Assembly: GCA_024695865.1 (NCBI GenBank) | Contig: JAILHI010000027.1 | Coordinates: 1 to 64,000, forward strand | Source of the DNA: Candidatus Gastranaerophilales bacterium | Lineage (GTDB): Bacteria > Cyanobacteriota > Vampirovibrionia > Gastranaerophilales > Gastranaerophilaceae | Length of the DNA stretch: 64,000 bases | Direction of reading: 5' to 3' | Shown here: in pieces, positions 15,832 through 24,671 of the stretch | Position numbering within the stretch: position 1 is the stretch's first letter | How the letters are laid out: every line of letters starts with the position of its first letter | Made by a program: the position numbers and the translations under genes | Notes under the pieces: generated by a model | Seen by the model: only the letters and a program-made list of their open reading frames with translations | Database searches by the model: none | What the model was told of the DNA's origin: nothing

Positions 15832-17076
15832 TCAAATCCGCTGCGTTGCGTTAATCGTGAAAGTGATGTCAAAAAACTCGTTGACATCAGCCTGTGTGGT
15901 TGTCAGAGAGCCTGTGTCAACGGAATACACACCGTCAATATTTCCGATAGGTGTTGTAATGTGCGAGGGTACAATTTCCGCCTTTAATTTTTTACGGATA
16001 GCCGTTTTGTATTCGTTTGCGGCGGCGGTAACCTGTGCGAGAGTTTTTTCATAATCCGCATCAGCTTCGATTGACACGTTTAAGGTAATTGCCTTTGCCG
16101 TTTTTGTCGGGGCTACGGCAACAACGACATCACACATCGGGTTTATTTCTTCGCCGTTCAGTTTGTTTTCTACTGCCGTTAAAATTGTTTGCGGTGTAAC
16201 GTTTGAGGCTGTGAGCGGATAGACGTAAACTGTGCTTTGCGGCGGAATTTTTATCGTGTAAGTTGTTCCTCCAACGGTCAGTTCACAGGTTCCCGTTTTG
16301 TAGTCAATCGTTGCGGAATAGCCTGTTCCCGTAATTGTTCCGTTTGATTCCGTTGAGGTTGTGCTGCCGACTTTAATTGTTGCAGGAAGTTGGGGGCTGT
16401 CCGCCTGTGCATCAAGAATTGATGCGTGAGCCGAGAGAGTGTGATAAATATATGCTTTTTTACTTCCGGCACAGGAAAAGCCTTCGGGGGCGAGTAAAAT
16501 TCTTTTTATGTAATTTTCGTTTGTTTCCTCGTCATAACCGCCTGTTACACCGTCGAGATTTGTAACTGATTTGATGTAACTTTCGGGCTTGACGAGAATG
16601 TTAATGTCGCCGATGCCGTAATTATTGACCTCTGCCGTTGCCGTTTGTGATTCTATTTCAACGTTTGCGGTGGTCTGACCTGCGGTAATTGTTACGTCCT
16701 GCGTTGTTACAAAGGTGTATTTTTCGTCTTTTGACAGAACTTCAAGCCCTTTGGGAACTGTTATATTGAAATTCATAGCCTCAAAGAGTTCGATTTGCAA
16801 AGTGTCTTTTCCTTTTTCGGCTTTAAGTCTTTTGCAGTTGAACATTTCGCCGATATAGTCTAAAATCGGATATCTGCTGAATTGAGGAAGATTTAAAAGA
16901 GCCGCTTCGTTAAATTTTTCGACCAAAAGGCTTGCTTTGTAGGCGATAACATTTAATAAGATGTTTTCCATTTGGGCAGGGTAAAGAGTTTTGTCCGTAA
17001 GCTCCTCGAAATATGCTTTTAAGTCTGCGAGTTCCGCTTCAACGTCATAATTTATAAAAACAGGTTTATCTGACAT
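15832..17076 (-). CDS. Baseplate wedge protein J (Mu gp47 / P2 gpJ-like)
   Basis: A 414-residue protein with the baseplate J layout: an N-terminal segment with YPAQMENILLNVIAYKASLL, then FSRYPILDYIGEMFNCKRL, an Ig-like middle (QTTANVEIESQT) and the hallmark GVTGGYDEETNENYIKRILLA (within residues ~180-200). The C-terminal half is an oligomerisation domain with ALTLNVSIEAD-like strands. It forms the baseplate wedge with gpW. Its start overlaps the gpW-like stop by 11 nt. Confidence 0.85.
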   Translation of the reverse strand: MSDKPVFINYDVEAELADLKAYFEELTDKTLYPAQMENILLNVIAYKASLLVEKFNEAALLNLPQFSRYPILDYIGEMFNCKRLKAEKGKDTLQIELFEAMNFNITVPKGLEVLSKDEKYTFVTTQDVTITAGQTTANVEIESQTATAEVNNYGIGDINILVKPESYIKSVTNLDGVTGGYDEETNENYIKRILLAPEGFSCAGSKKAYIYHTLSAHASILDAQADSPQLPATIKVGSTTSTESNGTITGTGYSATIDYKTGTCELTVGGTTYTIKIPPQSTVYVYPLTASNVTPQTILTAVENKLNGEEINPMCDVVVAVAPTKTAKAITLNVSIEADADYEKTLAQVTAAANEYKTAIRKKLKAEIVPSHITTPIGNIDGVYSVDTGSLTTTQADVNEFFDITFTINATQRI

Positions 17077-17428
17077 AAAAATAAGCCGTCCTTTCTGCTT
17101 GTGTGATTTTACTTCTGAAATGTATTTTTACTTTTAGTTTTCCGTTTGTATCGTAAGAGCTTTTGACGGATAATATTTCGCCTCTCGGCTCTTGTTTCGG
17201 TAATTCTTTAAAGGCAATGGTTTTGACAATCCGCATTGCTTCATCGGGGTTTTTGCCGATTGCTTCCAAGATATCGGCACCCAAATTCGGGGCAAGCGGA
17301 ACTTCGCCTTTTGATAGTGCAAAAATGTTTTCATAGGATTGCTGAATGTCGTCAAGGTCTGTAACGATTTCGCCGACAGTGTTTCTTTTATGCTGAAAAT
17401 TTTTTGTTTTTAAATCTGTTATGTTCAT
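17066..17428 (-). CDS. Baseplate protein W (gp25-like lysozyme-fold, Mu gp46)
   Basis: A 120-residue protein of the gpW/gp25 family: DLDDIQQSYENIFALSKGEV, then PLAPNLGADILEAIGKNPD, then a beta segment ending AERTAYFYV. The family has a lysozyme-like fold without enzyme activity and initiates sheath assembly on the baseplate. Order D-V-W-J-U in this operon follows myophage convention. Confidence 0.85.
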   Translation of the reverse strand: MNITDLKTKNFQHKRNTVGEIVTDLDDIQQSYENIFALSKGEVPLAPNLGADILEAIGKNPDEAMRIVKTIAFKELPKQEPRGEILSVKSSYDTNGKLKVKIHFRSKITQAERTAYFYVR

Positions 17429-17439
17429 TTATTTGTCCT

Positions 17440-17979
17440 TTAGAATGTTTGTATCGGTGTGCCTGTGTTTGCTCCGTTGTTGCCGTTCGTGTGGTTGTGG
17501 CTGTCGTATTTGTCACGCATTTGTGCCATAGAATAGGCTTTGTCGGTGATGTCGCCCGTTGCTTTAATGTCGCCAGTAACATTTACATTGCCGTTTATAT
17601 TTAATTCTGTTTTAAAGTTAGTTTGAACAGCCTTTAAATTTACTGTATTTATTGCATCAATCAAAAGGTTTTTTTCTTTTTTGTCGTATAAAATCTTTGT
17701 TCCGTCCTCAAAAATGATGTATTTTTTGTTGTCGTCCGACAGAACGCAGACATCTTCGTCATTGTATAAAGCACCGATAATGCAGCCGTCCTGCAAATCG
17801 TCTGTGCAGACGGCGGCAACGAGAGTATTGAGAGCCATTGTGTTGTAAGACTTGTCTTTTACGGTGCAGTTTTGCGGAATGAAGAACCAACCGGACAGAA
17901 AGTTGTCATATTCGGCAACTTCTATTTTGACTCTCGGCATTTTGTTGTCTATTACTGCTATTTTTCCTGTTATATACAT
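17440..17979 (-). CDS. Baseplate spike protein V (Mu gp45 / P2 gpV-like)
   Basis: A 179-residue protein. An N-terminal OB-fold-type part (GKIAVIDNKMPRVKIEVAEYDNFLSGWFFIP) is followed by the repeating beta-helix (NINGNVNVTGDIKATGDI). The C-terminal tip has the metal-binding HxH motif in SHNHTNGNNG, which in P2 and phi92 spikes coordinates iron. The trimer pierces the host outer membrane. Overlaps the start of the upstream gpD-like gene's stop by 10 nt. Confidence 0.88.
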   Translation of the reverse strand: MYITGKIAVIDNKMPRVKIEVAEYDNFLSGWFFIPQNCTVKDKSYNTMALNTLVAAVCTDDLQDGCIIGALYNDEDVCVLSDDNKKYIIFEDGTKILYDKKEKNLLIDAINTVNLKAVQTNFKTELNINGNVNVTGDIKATGDITDKAYSMAQMRDKYDSHNHTNGNNGANTGTPIQTF

Positions 17980-18968
17980 TTTTCGATTGCCCCCGATACG
18001 TTCCAGCCCTCATCGGCGAAAGTATGACTTGCCGAGGTTATGTGATATTTGCCGTCAAACCGCCCGAAGCCGTTAATTGTAAAATTCAGTCCTGCGACAA
18101 AAAGGCTTGTCGGATTTTTTAAGGTTATATTGCCTTTTACTTCTTTGCTTCCGTTATTCAGCCCTGCCTTTGCCATTCTGATTGCTTCCGCTTTGTTGTT
18201 GGCTTTCAAATTCAGTTTGAGTGTGTCCGTTCCGTTCGTTCTTCGCTCTGTGTAAGAGCAGAGTTTTTTTGTTTTCGGGTTGAAGTATTGAACGGTGCAG
18301 GCTTTATAAATTTTGCTTTGTGTGTCGGTCAGGCTCAGACTTCTTATATCCGATTGTTTTAAGGTCAGAACGGAATCTGACGAAATTAATAAATCGGACT
18401 TTGTAAAGGTCAAAAGCCCGTCTGTGATTTTGAAGATGTAGCCGAACTGATTTGAAATTCTTGCCAAAAAGTGTAAATCGGTTTCATCAAATTGGTGTTG
18501 TCTGCCGACATCAAAATTCACATCATCACCGACCACTTTAAAACCATGAATTTGTCCGAAATCGTTTGCGATTTTGTGAAGTGTTCCCTCAAAATATCGG
18601 CTGTTTTTTGTTCTTAACGGGCTGTTTATTGTTGTTGCGAGTGATTTTATTTCAACGGTGTCGCCGTCAGTTGAAAAATCGAAAGTTGCTTCATCGAGGG
18701 TGAACGTTCCGCAGTTCAATATTTCGCCGTTTTCAAAGCCGAATTGACAGGTTAATTTTGCTCCTTTTTCAAGATACCATTCGTTTTGAAATAACTTGTC
18801 ATTGTCCTTGAGTTTTATTGTGAGTTCGTCAGACTGTCCTTTTTCGTAGTCGGTGTAATTAATTTCCTGCAGATATTTTGAAAAATCGTGCGTAACGTTA
18901 TGACCGTTGTATTTCAGTTCATAAACGGGTTTTGAAACTCTGTTTTGTTGTATCTTTAATTCGTTCAT
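17970..18968 (-). CDS. Tail hub protein, P2 gpD-like
   Basis: A 332-residue protein with gpD-family features: an N-terminal ligand (PVYELKYNGHNVTHDFSKYL), TDYEKGQSDELTIKLKDND, the FDVGRQHQFDETDLHFLARIS motif, and a C-terminal RFDGKYHITSASHTF domain. GpD forms the baseplate hub joining tube and spike. It follows the gpX-like gene after a 78-bp gap occupied by a host-type dispersed repeat, unusual inside a late phage operon. Confidence 0.85.
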   Translation of the reverse strand: MNELKIQQNRVSKPVYELKYNGHNVTHDFSKYLQEINYTDYEKGQSDELTIKLKDNDKLFQNEWYLEKGAKLTCQFGFENGEILNCGTFTLDEATFDFSTDGDTVEIKSLATTINSPLRTKNSRYFEGTLHKIANDFGQIHGFKVVGDDVNFDVGRQHQFDETDLHFLARISNQFGYIFKITDGLLTFTKSDLLISSDSVLTLKQSDIRSLSLTDTQSKIYKACTVQYFNPKTKKLCSYTERRTNGTDTLKLNLKANNKAEAIRMAKAGLNNGSKEVKGNITLKNPTSLFVAGLNFTINGFGRFDGKYHITSASHTFADEGWNVSGAIEKCI

Positions 18969-19046
18969 TGTTTACCTTTTGTCATTGCGAGCGTTAGCGT
19001 GGCTTTTCCGTCATTGCGAGCCGACCTGTCGGCGTGGCAATCCATT
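18969..19046. repeat. Host-type dispersed palindromic repeat inside the tail operon
   Basis: The gap between the gpX-like and gpD-like genes is filled by two short units: cattgcgagcgttagcgtgg and cattgcgagcc...cgtggcaatcc. The same family occurs in host DNA at 541-830, 45592-45640 and 60040-60345. It could form a strong hairpin in the late mRNA between two genes. Confidence 0.7.
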
Positions 19047-19259
19047 TTATTGTTTCCAAATCGGCAAGCCGTTTGTCTGTCCTGTTTTTTCTTTGACGGG
19101 AATGAGCATATCAATTCCCTCGTCTATAACCGTATCTATCGGAATATGCGGATTTGCGGCAATAATATCTTTGTAGTCTGTGCAATCACCGTAAAAACGG
19201 TCTGCAATCAAATCCCAACGGTCATTTTTTTTAGTTTTGTATAAGTAATATTCTGTCAT
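19047..19259 (-). CDS. P2 gpX-like tail protein (LysM-fold)
   Basis: A 70-residue protein with the gpX layout: KNDRWDLIADRFYGDCTDYKD, then IIAANPHIP and ILIPV-like end (DMLIPVKEKTG), a LysM-related fold. GpX is an essential tail protein at the baseplate-tube junction. Overlaps the preceding gene by 29 nt; an AGAGG lies about 18 nt before the ATG. Confidence 0.8.
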   Translation of the reverse strand: MTEYYLYKTKKNDRWDLIADRFYGDCTDYKDIIAANPHIPIDTVIDEGIDMLIPVKEKTGQTNGLPIWKQ

Positions 19260-19491
19260 TTTGCTTTTTCATATCCTCTTTGGCGGCTTTTATCATTTCG
19301 TCTGTCGGTTTTCCGAACTTGCGGACAAGTTCCATAACTGACAATTTCATTTGGCATTGCGTTTCTAACAGACTCGGAATATCGCACTTTGAACACTGAC
19401 AGCCTAATAAGTAGCATTGAACGGCTGAAATAGTCCACCAACGGACTTCCGATTTTGTTATTCTGTTTTTTATTTGTGGGTTTGCTGTCAA
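19231..19491 (-). CDS. Small cysteine-containing late phage protein
   Basis: An 86-residue protein between the F-like and gpX-like genes. It carries CYLLGCQCSKCDIP followed by CQMKLSVMELVRKFGKPTDEM: four to five cysteines that could bind a metal, then a possible HTH-like helix pair. I recall similar proteins in phages of Firmicutes and related groups but know no function. It may be regulatory rather than structural. Confidence 0.55.
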   Translation of the reverse strand: MTANPQIKNRITKSEVRWWTISAVQCYLLGCQCSKCDIPSLLETQCQMKLSVMELVRKFGKPTDEMIKAAKEDMKKQNDRILLIQN

Positions 19492-19565
19492 TTTTTTCTC
19501 CTTTTTTGTTTCGGGGGCTTGAAATTTTCTGAAAATCGGTCATAATGATTATAGAGGTGTTAAAT

Positions 19566-19763
19566 ATGTCCGATGTTCAAAAATCAGATTATGAATTACC
19601 TGACGATAAGTGGTTGCAGTCTTACGGCACTTATGTCGGCGATGTTTTTGATGCTCCCGAACATCAGGCTGCCCTTTCCAAAATGAAAACGGTAAAAGAA
19701 CGACTTGCATACAAAACAGCCGTAATGAACGAACGCAAACGTAAATTATTCGGTCAAGGCTGA
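19566..19763 (+). CDS. Small plus-strand gene embedded in a minus-strand late operon
   Basis: A 65-residue protein starting at the ATG at 19566, preceded by GAGGTG at good spacing (the upstream in-frame start at 19545 lacks one). Charged, helical sequence (SDVQKSDYELPDDKWLQSYG...RLAYKTAVMNERKRKLFG). It is convergent with the F/ADP-ribosyltransferase gene and overlaps its 3' end by 18 nt. The opposite orientation suggests separate expression, perhaps during lysogeny. No domain recognised; an immunity role toward the neighbouring enzyme domain is speculation. Confidence 0.5.
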   Translation: MSDVQKSDYELPDDKWLQSYGTYVGDVFDAPEHQAALSKMKTVKERLAYKTAVMNERKRKLFGQG

Positions 19764-21242
19764 GGCTTCGATTTCCCATATTCTATCCTTTTCGTTGTAT
19801 TTTATTTCGCTGATTTCTAACTTTTGTCCTCTGTCAAATAATATTTCTTCCTCCCATTTTTTACTTGATATATTTCTCGTATCAATCGCTCTTGCTCCTT
19901 TGTTTGCCGTTATAGTCCAGTGCAATCTTGGTTCTTTTGCTTTTTTTGCATATTCTGTTGCTTTTTTGGTATTTAAACTTGCTGACATAAAAAGATTTTG
20001 AATTACAATTTTTCCTTTTAATGATTCTGCTATTGTTTCAATATCTTTTTCAGATTGTGGATTTTTCATCAAGTCAAAGATGTCGAGTTTTTCAATAATA
20101 TCTTTAAGAATTTCGTAGCCTTCACCTCTTTGAACAACAAGAATATTATCTGTCAGACCTGCATGTTTTATTGCTGTTGACAGTCTTTCCGACAGTATTT
20201 TATCCTTTCCGCTCAAAAGATTTATTATATCTGTTTTTTCTGTGATTTTAATGCCTTTTTTCTTTGCTTCTTCTATTGCATTAATAATAGGCTGATTATA
20301 TATTTTGGAATTTTGAGTATAACTTGCAATTGCTCCCAAATCTTTTATTGAAATACCCATATTTCTTATTTCTGCAAGCAATTTTTCTTTTTTATAGTCA
20401 CTTTCTTTTATACCAAGTTCATTATAAAAATGTTTTTTAACAATTTTGGGCATACCCTCAATTTTATCCAACAAAACGTCTTCAAGATATGCTGCTTTGC
20501 CTGTGTTGTTATTCCAACCCGCATCGGGAATAAGTTTAAAACTTTGACCGTCTTTTTCAAAAGAATAAGCCGTTCTTGTCCGTTCTTTACCGCCGACAAC
20601 TTCCGTAAATTCCGTCAAATGACCTTTCGATTCTTCGGGTTCCAAACCTTTTCTGTCAACATCGCTTTGCGTGAGTTGTCTTACAATACATCTGCAGTTC
20701 CAGCCATTCGGCGGATACATTGTGTTCCAAATCTTATCATCGTATCTGAAAACTTTTCCGTGCATTGCTCTGTGTTCGGGTCTTGTTTTGCCGTCAAGCA
20801 CGCAGATATATTGCAGATACGGTGCAACATCGGCATTTTCCAACTGCTTTTTGTATCGTCCTGCGGCATAGGCAGAGTGCATATTGCACTGAAAAATCTT
20901 TTTAATTCTTCGGGGTGTTCCGAGTTCAACCGTCTGTTTTTCGCCGTTCGGGTTCGTAACTTCTTTAAAGCCCGTCCAGCCGTTTTTGGCAAAAAGTTCC
21001 GTTGCGTTTTTCTTGAATTTGCCCTCGCTCCAACCCTCTTTTATTGCCTTTGAAAGCATATTTTGAGTGTCTTTGAGCAAATCAATCTGTGTCATTTTGG
21101 CAACGGTAAAGGCTCTTGCGTGTGCATCTTCGTAAACCTCGTGCCAGTCAAAAGAAGTCGTCAGACCTTTGCTTTCAAAGTATTTGACAATTTCTTCGGG
21201 TTCCATATAAAAGGCTTTTTTAAGGTTTATAACATTAGCCAT
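19746..21242 (-). CDS. Mu F-like head morphogenesis protein fused to ADP-ribosyltransferase-like domain
   Basis: A 498-residue protein. Residues ~1-260 are the phage Mu F/SPP1 gp7 minor head module, with its signature YICVLDGKTRPEHRAMHGKV and the PPNGWNCRCIVRQL Cys pair. Residues ~290-498 resemble the exoenzyme/VIP2-type ADP-ribosyltransferase fold: R372 in VVQRGEGYE, an S-x-S in LFMSASLN (420-422), and E-x-E in KKWEEEILFDRG (464/466), the R-S-E triad order. The head module is packaged in the capsid, so the enzyme could be injected with DNA and modify host proteins, like T4 Alt. Fold assignment is by motif; NAD use is inferred. Confidence 0.75.
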   Translation of the reverse strand: MANVINLKKAFYMEPEEIVKYFESKGLTTSFDWHEVYEDAHARAFTVAKMTQIDLLKDTQNMLSKAIKEGWSEGKFKKNATELFAKNGWTGFKEVTNPNGEKQTVELGTPRRIKKIFQCNMHSAYAAGRYKKQLENADVAPYLQYICVLDGKTRPEHRAMHGKVFRYDDKIWNTMYPPNGWNCRCIVRQLTQSDVDRKGLEPEESKGHLTEFTEVVGGKERTRTAYSFEKDGQSFKLIPDAGWNNNTGKAAYLEDVLLDKIEGMPKIVKKHFYNELGIKESDYKKEKLLAEIRNMGISIKDLGAIASYTQNSKIYNQPIINAIEEAKKKGIKITEKTDIINLLSGKDKILSERLSTAIKHAGLTDNILVVQRGEGYEILKDIIEKLDIFDLMKNPQSEKDIETIAESLKGKIVIQNLFMSASLNTKKATEYAKKAKEPRLHWTITANKGARAIDTRNISSKKWEEEILFDRGQKLEISEIKYNEKDRIWEIEASALTE

Positions 21243-22704
21243 TTGACACCCGTCCCAACATTTCAGCCAAGAAGATAACCTTTGTCAGCATATCCTCAAG
21301 CTGCTCTGTGTTCATAAGCGGATAAATTTCCGCAATTTTTTCCATGCAGACATCTGCATCACGTTCCTGTTTGAAAAGTTCAACAATCGGCATAAGAAGC
21401 GGATTGATTAGTTTTTCGTAATCTTCGGGAATTAACTCGTCCATTTTGTCAAAGTCGTTTTGTTCGTCTTTCGTTTTGTTCGGTTCTTCACTGTCCGAAA
21501 AATTCACAGGCTCTGACGGTTCCGCCATATCAAAATCGCCGTCCTCAAAACCGTAAGCCCTTTTTATGTAGTCTTTCGTAAAGGTTACACCGAGAGTTTT
21601 GATTTTGTTATCTCTTTCGGCAAGGCTCTGGTCGATATCTTCTTCATCATAAATATTGAAAATCGGTGCTGATGTGTCGTTGAAGTTGAGAGAATGAACC
21701 TTTAAAATAAACTCGTTCATTGTCTTTTCAACAAGCCGAACGTCAGACAAAATCAAATCTTCTCTTACCTGCTGATGAGTGTTTGCCGCTGCGTAACTTC
21801 CCGATGAACCTATGTCCGTAGTAAGTGTCTGCCCTAAAATAACCTTGCTTATGTTGTTTTCGCACTTGGTTATCAAGCCCTTGTAAATATCGGCACTTGC
21901 CGACTTGCCTGCGGCTTCCATAAGTTCAACCGTACTGTCATTGGGAATGACCGCCGCACAATCTTGTATCATATCGATAAGGGTTTTGAGCATAGTTTCT
22001 TTTTCTTCGTTCGTCATATTGCGGTCATATTTGCCGACAGCAAACGGCGAACCGTATTTTTCAACGAAACGCACCCAAAAATCAAAACTTGAATTTATAA
22101 AAACTACATTCCAGTAGCAACGGCTCAAAAGACATTCGCCGTAAGGATTTAAAAAGGTTGCCCTGTGCCTCGGCAATAAGATTTTCGGGTTCTTCAAATC
22201 AATAAGGTCATTGTCTTTTGATTTTGAGTTGAAATAAAAATTTGTTTCCGCATCAAAATAAAACCATTCCTGCGGTTTTGCCGTCAGTTCGGCAGGCAGA
22301 ATGTACTGACCGTCAGCCTCATATCTGACGGTAATCGGTGCAAAACCGAAAAGCGGAGCCTCTAAAATATCCTCAATGATTTTGTAAACGTCAAGATATT
22401 TGAAAATCTCCGTCCAAAAATCGTATTCTTTGGCGGAACTGTCGCCCTTTTCAAGTTTCCATTTTTTAGATGTAACACCTGCTTTTCTGCTCTCGATACA
22501 CGTTCCGACCTGATAATTCGATTTCAAATCACGCAGAGATTTGTAACCCAAACCGCTTGCCCTCAATACGACATCGGGGTTCGGAAGTTTTTGCAGAAAG
22601 TTATAAAAGCCCTGTGCATCTTGCGGTTTTGCAATCTCGTCCGAAAATAATTTTGTTCTTGAAAAAGTTATAAAATTTTTGGTTTTTTTGAAAAAGTTAA
22701 ACAT
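21235..22704 (-). CDS. Portal protein (Mu gp29-like, DUF935)
   Basis: A 489-residue protein from the ATG at 22704, chosen because CGGAG sits just before it; a TTG at 22737 with AGAGG is a weaker alternative. DUF935 features: LPNPDVVLRASGLGYKSLRDL, a QVGTCIESRKAGVTSKKWKLE segment, LEAPLFGFAPITVRYE, and ILGQTLTTDIGSSGSYAAANTH. The portal forms the DNA channel at one capsid vertex. The stop overlaps the F-like start by 8 nt. Confidence 0.88.
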   Translation of the reverse strand: MFNFFKKTKNFITFSRTKLFSDEIAKPQDAQGFYNFLQKLPNPDVVLRASGLGYKSLRDLKSNYQVGTCIESRKAGVTSKKWKLEKGDSSAKEYDFWTEIFKYLDVYKIIEDILEAPLFGFAPITVRYEADGQYILPAELTAKPQEWFYFDAETNFYFNSKSKDNDLIDLKNPKILLPRHRATFLNPYGECLLSRCYWNVVFINSSFDFWVRFVEKYGSPFAVGKYDRNMTNEEKETMLKTLIDMIQDCAAVIPNDSTVELMEAAGKSASADIYKGLITKCENNISKVILGQTLTTDIGSSGSYAAANTHQQVREDLILSDVRLVEKTMNEFILKVHSLNFNDTSAPIFNIYDEEDIDQSLAERDNKIKTLGVTFTKDYIKRAYGFEDGDFDMAEPSEPVNFSDSEEPNKTKDEQNDFDKMDELIPEDYEKLINPLLMPIVELFKQERDADVCMEKIAEIYPLMNTEQLEDMLTKVIFLAEMLGRVSNG

Positions 22705-22806
22705 ATTAGCTCCGTAATTTTTCTGTTGTGTTTTCAAATCCTCTTTAAAAATGGTTTAAATCGGTTTAATTTTCTTTAAAAAATCGGTTCGGGTATCATT
22801 CATCAT

Positions 22807-24234
22807 TCAGAACCTCAATCGTCTTAAAAGCCCCGTCAAACCCCTCATTTTGCTTTGTTGCTCAAAACCCTTGTTTTTAAAGGGGTTTCCCGATAAAATA
22901 AAAGGTTTTTCAAAATCTTTTTTAGAAGCTGCAGCATAATTTGCGAGTGACATCGACCAAAAGTTATCTGCGTGGCGGTTGTCGGAATCGTCTGCATCAA
23001 GTCTTACGTTCCCTGCCGCCGTTGTCGTTTTCTCAATCGAGTGCCAGTCCTCAATAACTTCTTGGCTGATGTTTTCGTCAATTCTTATGTTTTTGTCCTC
23101 AATCGCAATATGAAAAAGTGTTGCCATTTCTTCTTTTGAGGCATTTGTGAATAAAACACCCTCGACCTTGCTTTTTCCGTAATCAAGTGCGGCATCTTCC
23201 GCAAGATTAGCACCGATACCCGTTTTGTCTATGCAGGCTCTCCGCAGATTTTTGAGTTCCAAAAACGAATACAAAGCCTTTTTTTGCTCTCTGAAAGTTA
23301 CGTTCCGCATTTCAATCTGATAACGCAAAAATCTCACATTGCCGATTTTTTCAATAACCGAAATGACGGAAAGGTGCTTTTTGCGTGCAACGTCAAAGCC
23401 GAGATACAGGTCGCCGAGGTTTTCAAGTTCGTCATAAGGAACAAAAACATTTCTGTCTTTGCAGCCGTTAATCATTTCGTATGTCAAAAATGCCGTTGCC
23501 TCATCAACGGGTATGCAGCAAAATTCTTCTTTCCATGTTCTTTCATCGCCTGCATCTTTTCTCAGTTCTTCCAGAAAGGCAAGCCGTTCCTCTTTTGTTA
23601 ATTTTCTGCCCTCGACTTTATCGGCAAGACCTTGTTCAACCGCCTTTTGAACGGGTACGGTATGCAGCGAATAATCAAGTTTTTTGTCTTTGATTTTCTG
23701 CGTTATCTGATAAAACATACTCTTTTGTCCGTTGTGGGTAGAAATAACTCTAATCGGATATTTCCACATCTTTGCGGAAGCGAAAGCGGCTTTCCATAAA
23801 TCCTTTTGGTTTTTGTGAAACGCAAATTCATCAATGACGACTTTACCGCCTTTTGAGCGGAACTGTGACGGGTTTGACGATAACGCAAAAATTTTTGCAC
23901 CGTTTGAAAATTCAAGACAGTAGGCTTTTATATCTTTGTCCTCGTCAATCATAACTTCGCCCAAATCTTTTGCAACCGAGTTGAAGAACGAAGCCCATTC
24001 TTTGCAATAGTCGATATATTCTTTTGCGGCGGATAAATCGGCAGATGTGAACCACACTTTTAACGGTCGGTTTTTGCGGAAATACCTTTTTGTTGTGCAA
24101 TCTCTGACATCTTCGTAACTTTGCACATAGGTAAATCCCTCTCGTCTGCCTTTTTCGGCAACCTTAATCAGAGAATCGTCTTTGAGCCAATCCTTTTGAT
24201 ATTTAAGCCAAAAATCAGACTGCAGCTTTGACAT
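22807..24234 (-). CDS. Terminase large subunit (Mu gp28-like)
   Basis: A 475-residue protein. The ATPase part has an arginine-rich Walker A-like segment (VAEKGRREGFTYVQS) and a Walker B KVVIDEFAFH. The C-terminal nuclease has acidic residues in LYLGFDVARKK, RACIDKTGIGAN and DDSDNRHADNFWS, the usual three-aspartate RNase H-fold layout. It packages DNA by a headful mechanism in Mu-like phages. The ATG overlaps the preceding stop (TAATG). Confidence 0.88.
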   Translation of the reverse strand: MSKLQSDFWLKYQKDWLKDDSLIKVAEKGRREGFTYVQSYEDVRDCTTKRYFRKNRPLKVWFTSADLSAAKEYIDYCKEWASFFNSVAKDLGEVMIDEDKDIKAYCLEFSNGAKIFALSSNPSQFRSKGGKVVIDEFAFHKNQKDLWKAAFASAKMWKYPIRVISTHNGQKSMFYQITQKIKDKKLDYSLHTVPVQKAVEQGLADKVEGRKLTKEERLAFLEELRKDAGDERTWKEEFCCIPVDEATAFLTYEMINGCKDRNVFVPYDELENLGDLYLGFDVARKKHLSVISVIEKIGNVRFLRYQIEMRNVTFREQKKALYSFLELKNLRRACIDKTGIGANLAEDAALDYGKSKVEGVLFTNASKEEMATLFHIAIEDKNIRIDENISQEVIEDWHSIEKTTTAAGNVRLDADDSDNRHADNFWSMSLANYAAASKKDFEKPFILSGNPFKNKGFEQQSKMRGLTGLLRRLRF

Positions 24235-24671
24235 TAATCTTCTCCCATAAGCTGTGCATCGATAGATTCAGCGATTTTTTGTTTCATATCCTCATTTTTG
24301 TTGGTTTCTTTTTCGGAAAGTTTTGTCATAAGTTCGTTGACTTCGTTTTCCTCAAAATCTTTTATTTTCGGCAGTTTATCAGCCATTTTTCCGATAAAAT
24401 TTAACGCAGCCGAGTCCGGATAAGTTCCGTTTTGGCGGATATCGCAAACGGCTTTGTCCGTAAGAAGTCTTACAAGTTCATACAAAGCCTTGTTACAGGA
24501 GCATTGAGAGGACAGATAGTCTTTCCTTTTTTCTTCCCAGTTTCCTTCTTTTTTCCATTCGTGCAGAGTTTTGTCCGTCAAATTCAGTTTTTTTGCAATC
24601 GCCGATATCGGAAGCTGGTCTTCCACAAAATATTTTTCCGCCAAAATTCCGTAATTTTCTTTTTTGCCCAT
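24234..24671 (-). CDS. Terminase small subunit (Mu gp27-like, DUF1804)
   Basis: A 145-residue protein with an N-terminal HTH (ISAIAKKLNLTDKTLHEWKKEGNWEEKR) typical of DUF1804 small terminase subunits, and a helical C-terminus. It recognises the phage end for packaging start. One-base overlaps (TAATG) link it to both neighbours. Confidence 0.8.
   Translation of the reverse strand: MGKKENYGILAEKYFVEDQLPISAIAKKLNLTDKTLHEWKKEGNWEEKRKDYLSSQCSCNKALYELVRLLTDKAVCDIRQNGTYPDSAALNFIGKMADKLPKIKDFEENEVNELMTKLSEKETNKNEDMKQKIAESIDAQLMGED

Noticed and set aside
20430..21053. Plus-strand open frame of ~207 codons opposite the F-like gene
   Set aside because: It is the antisense of a strongly supported coding region with recognised motifs, and its Phe/Cys-rich composition is typical of a shadow frame.
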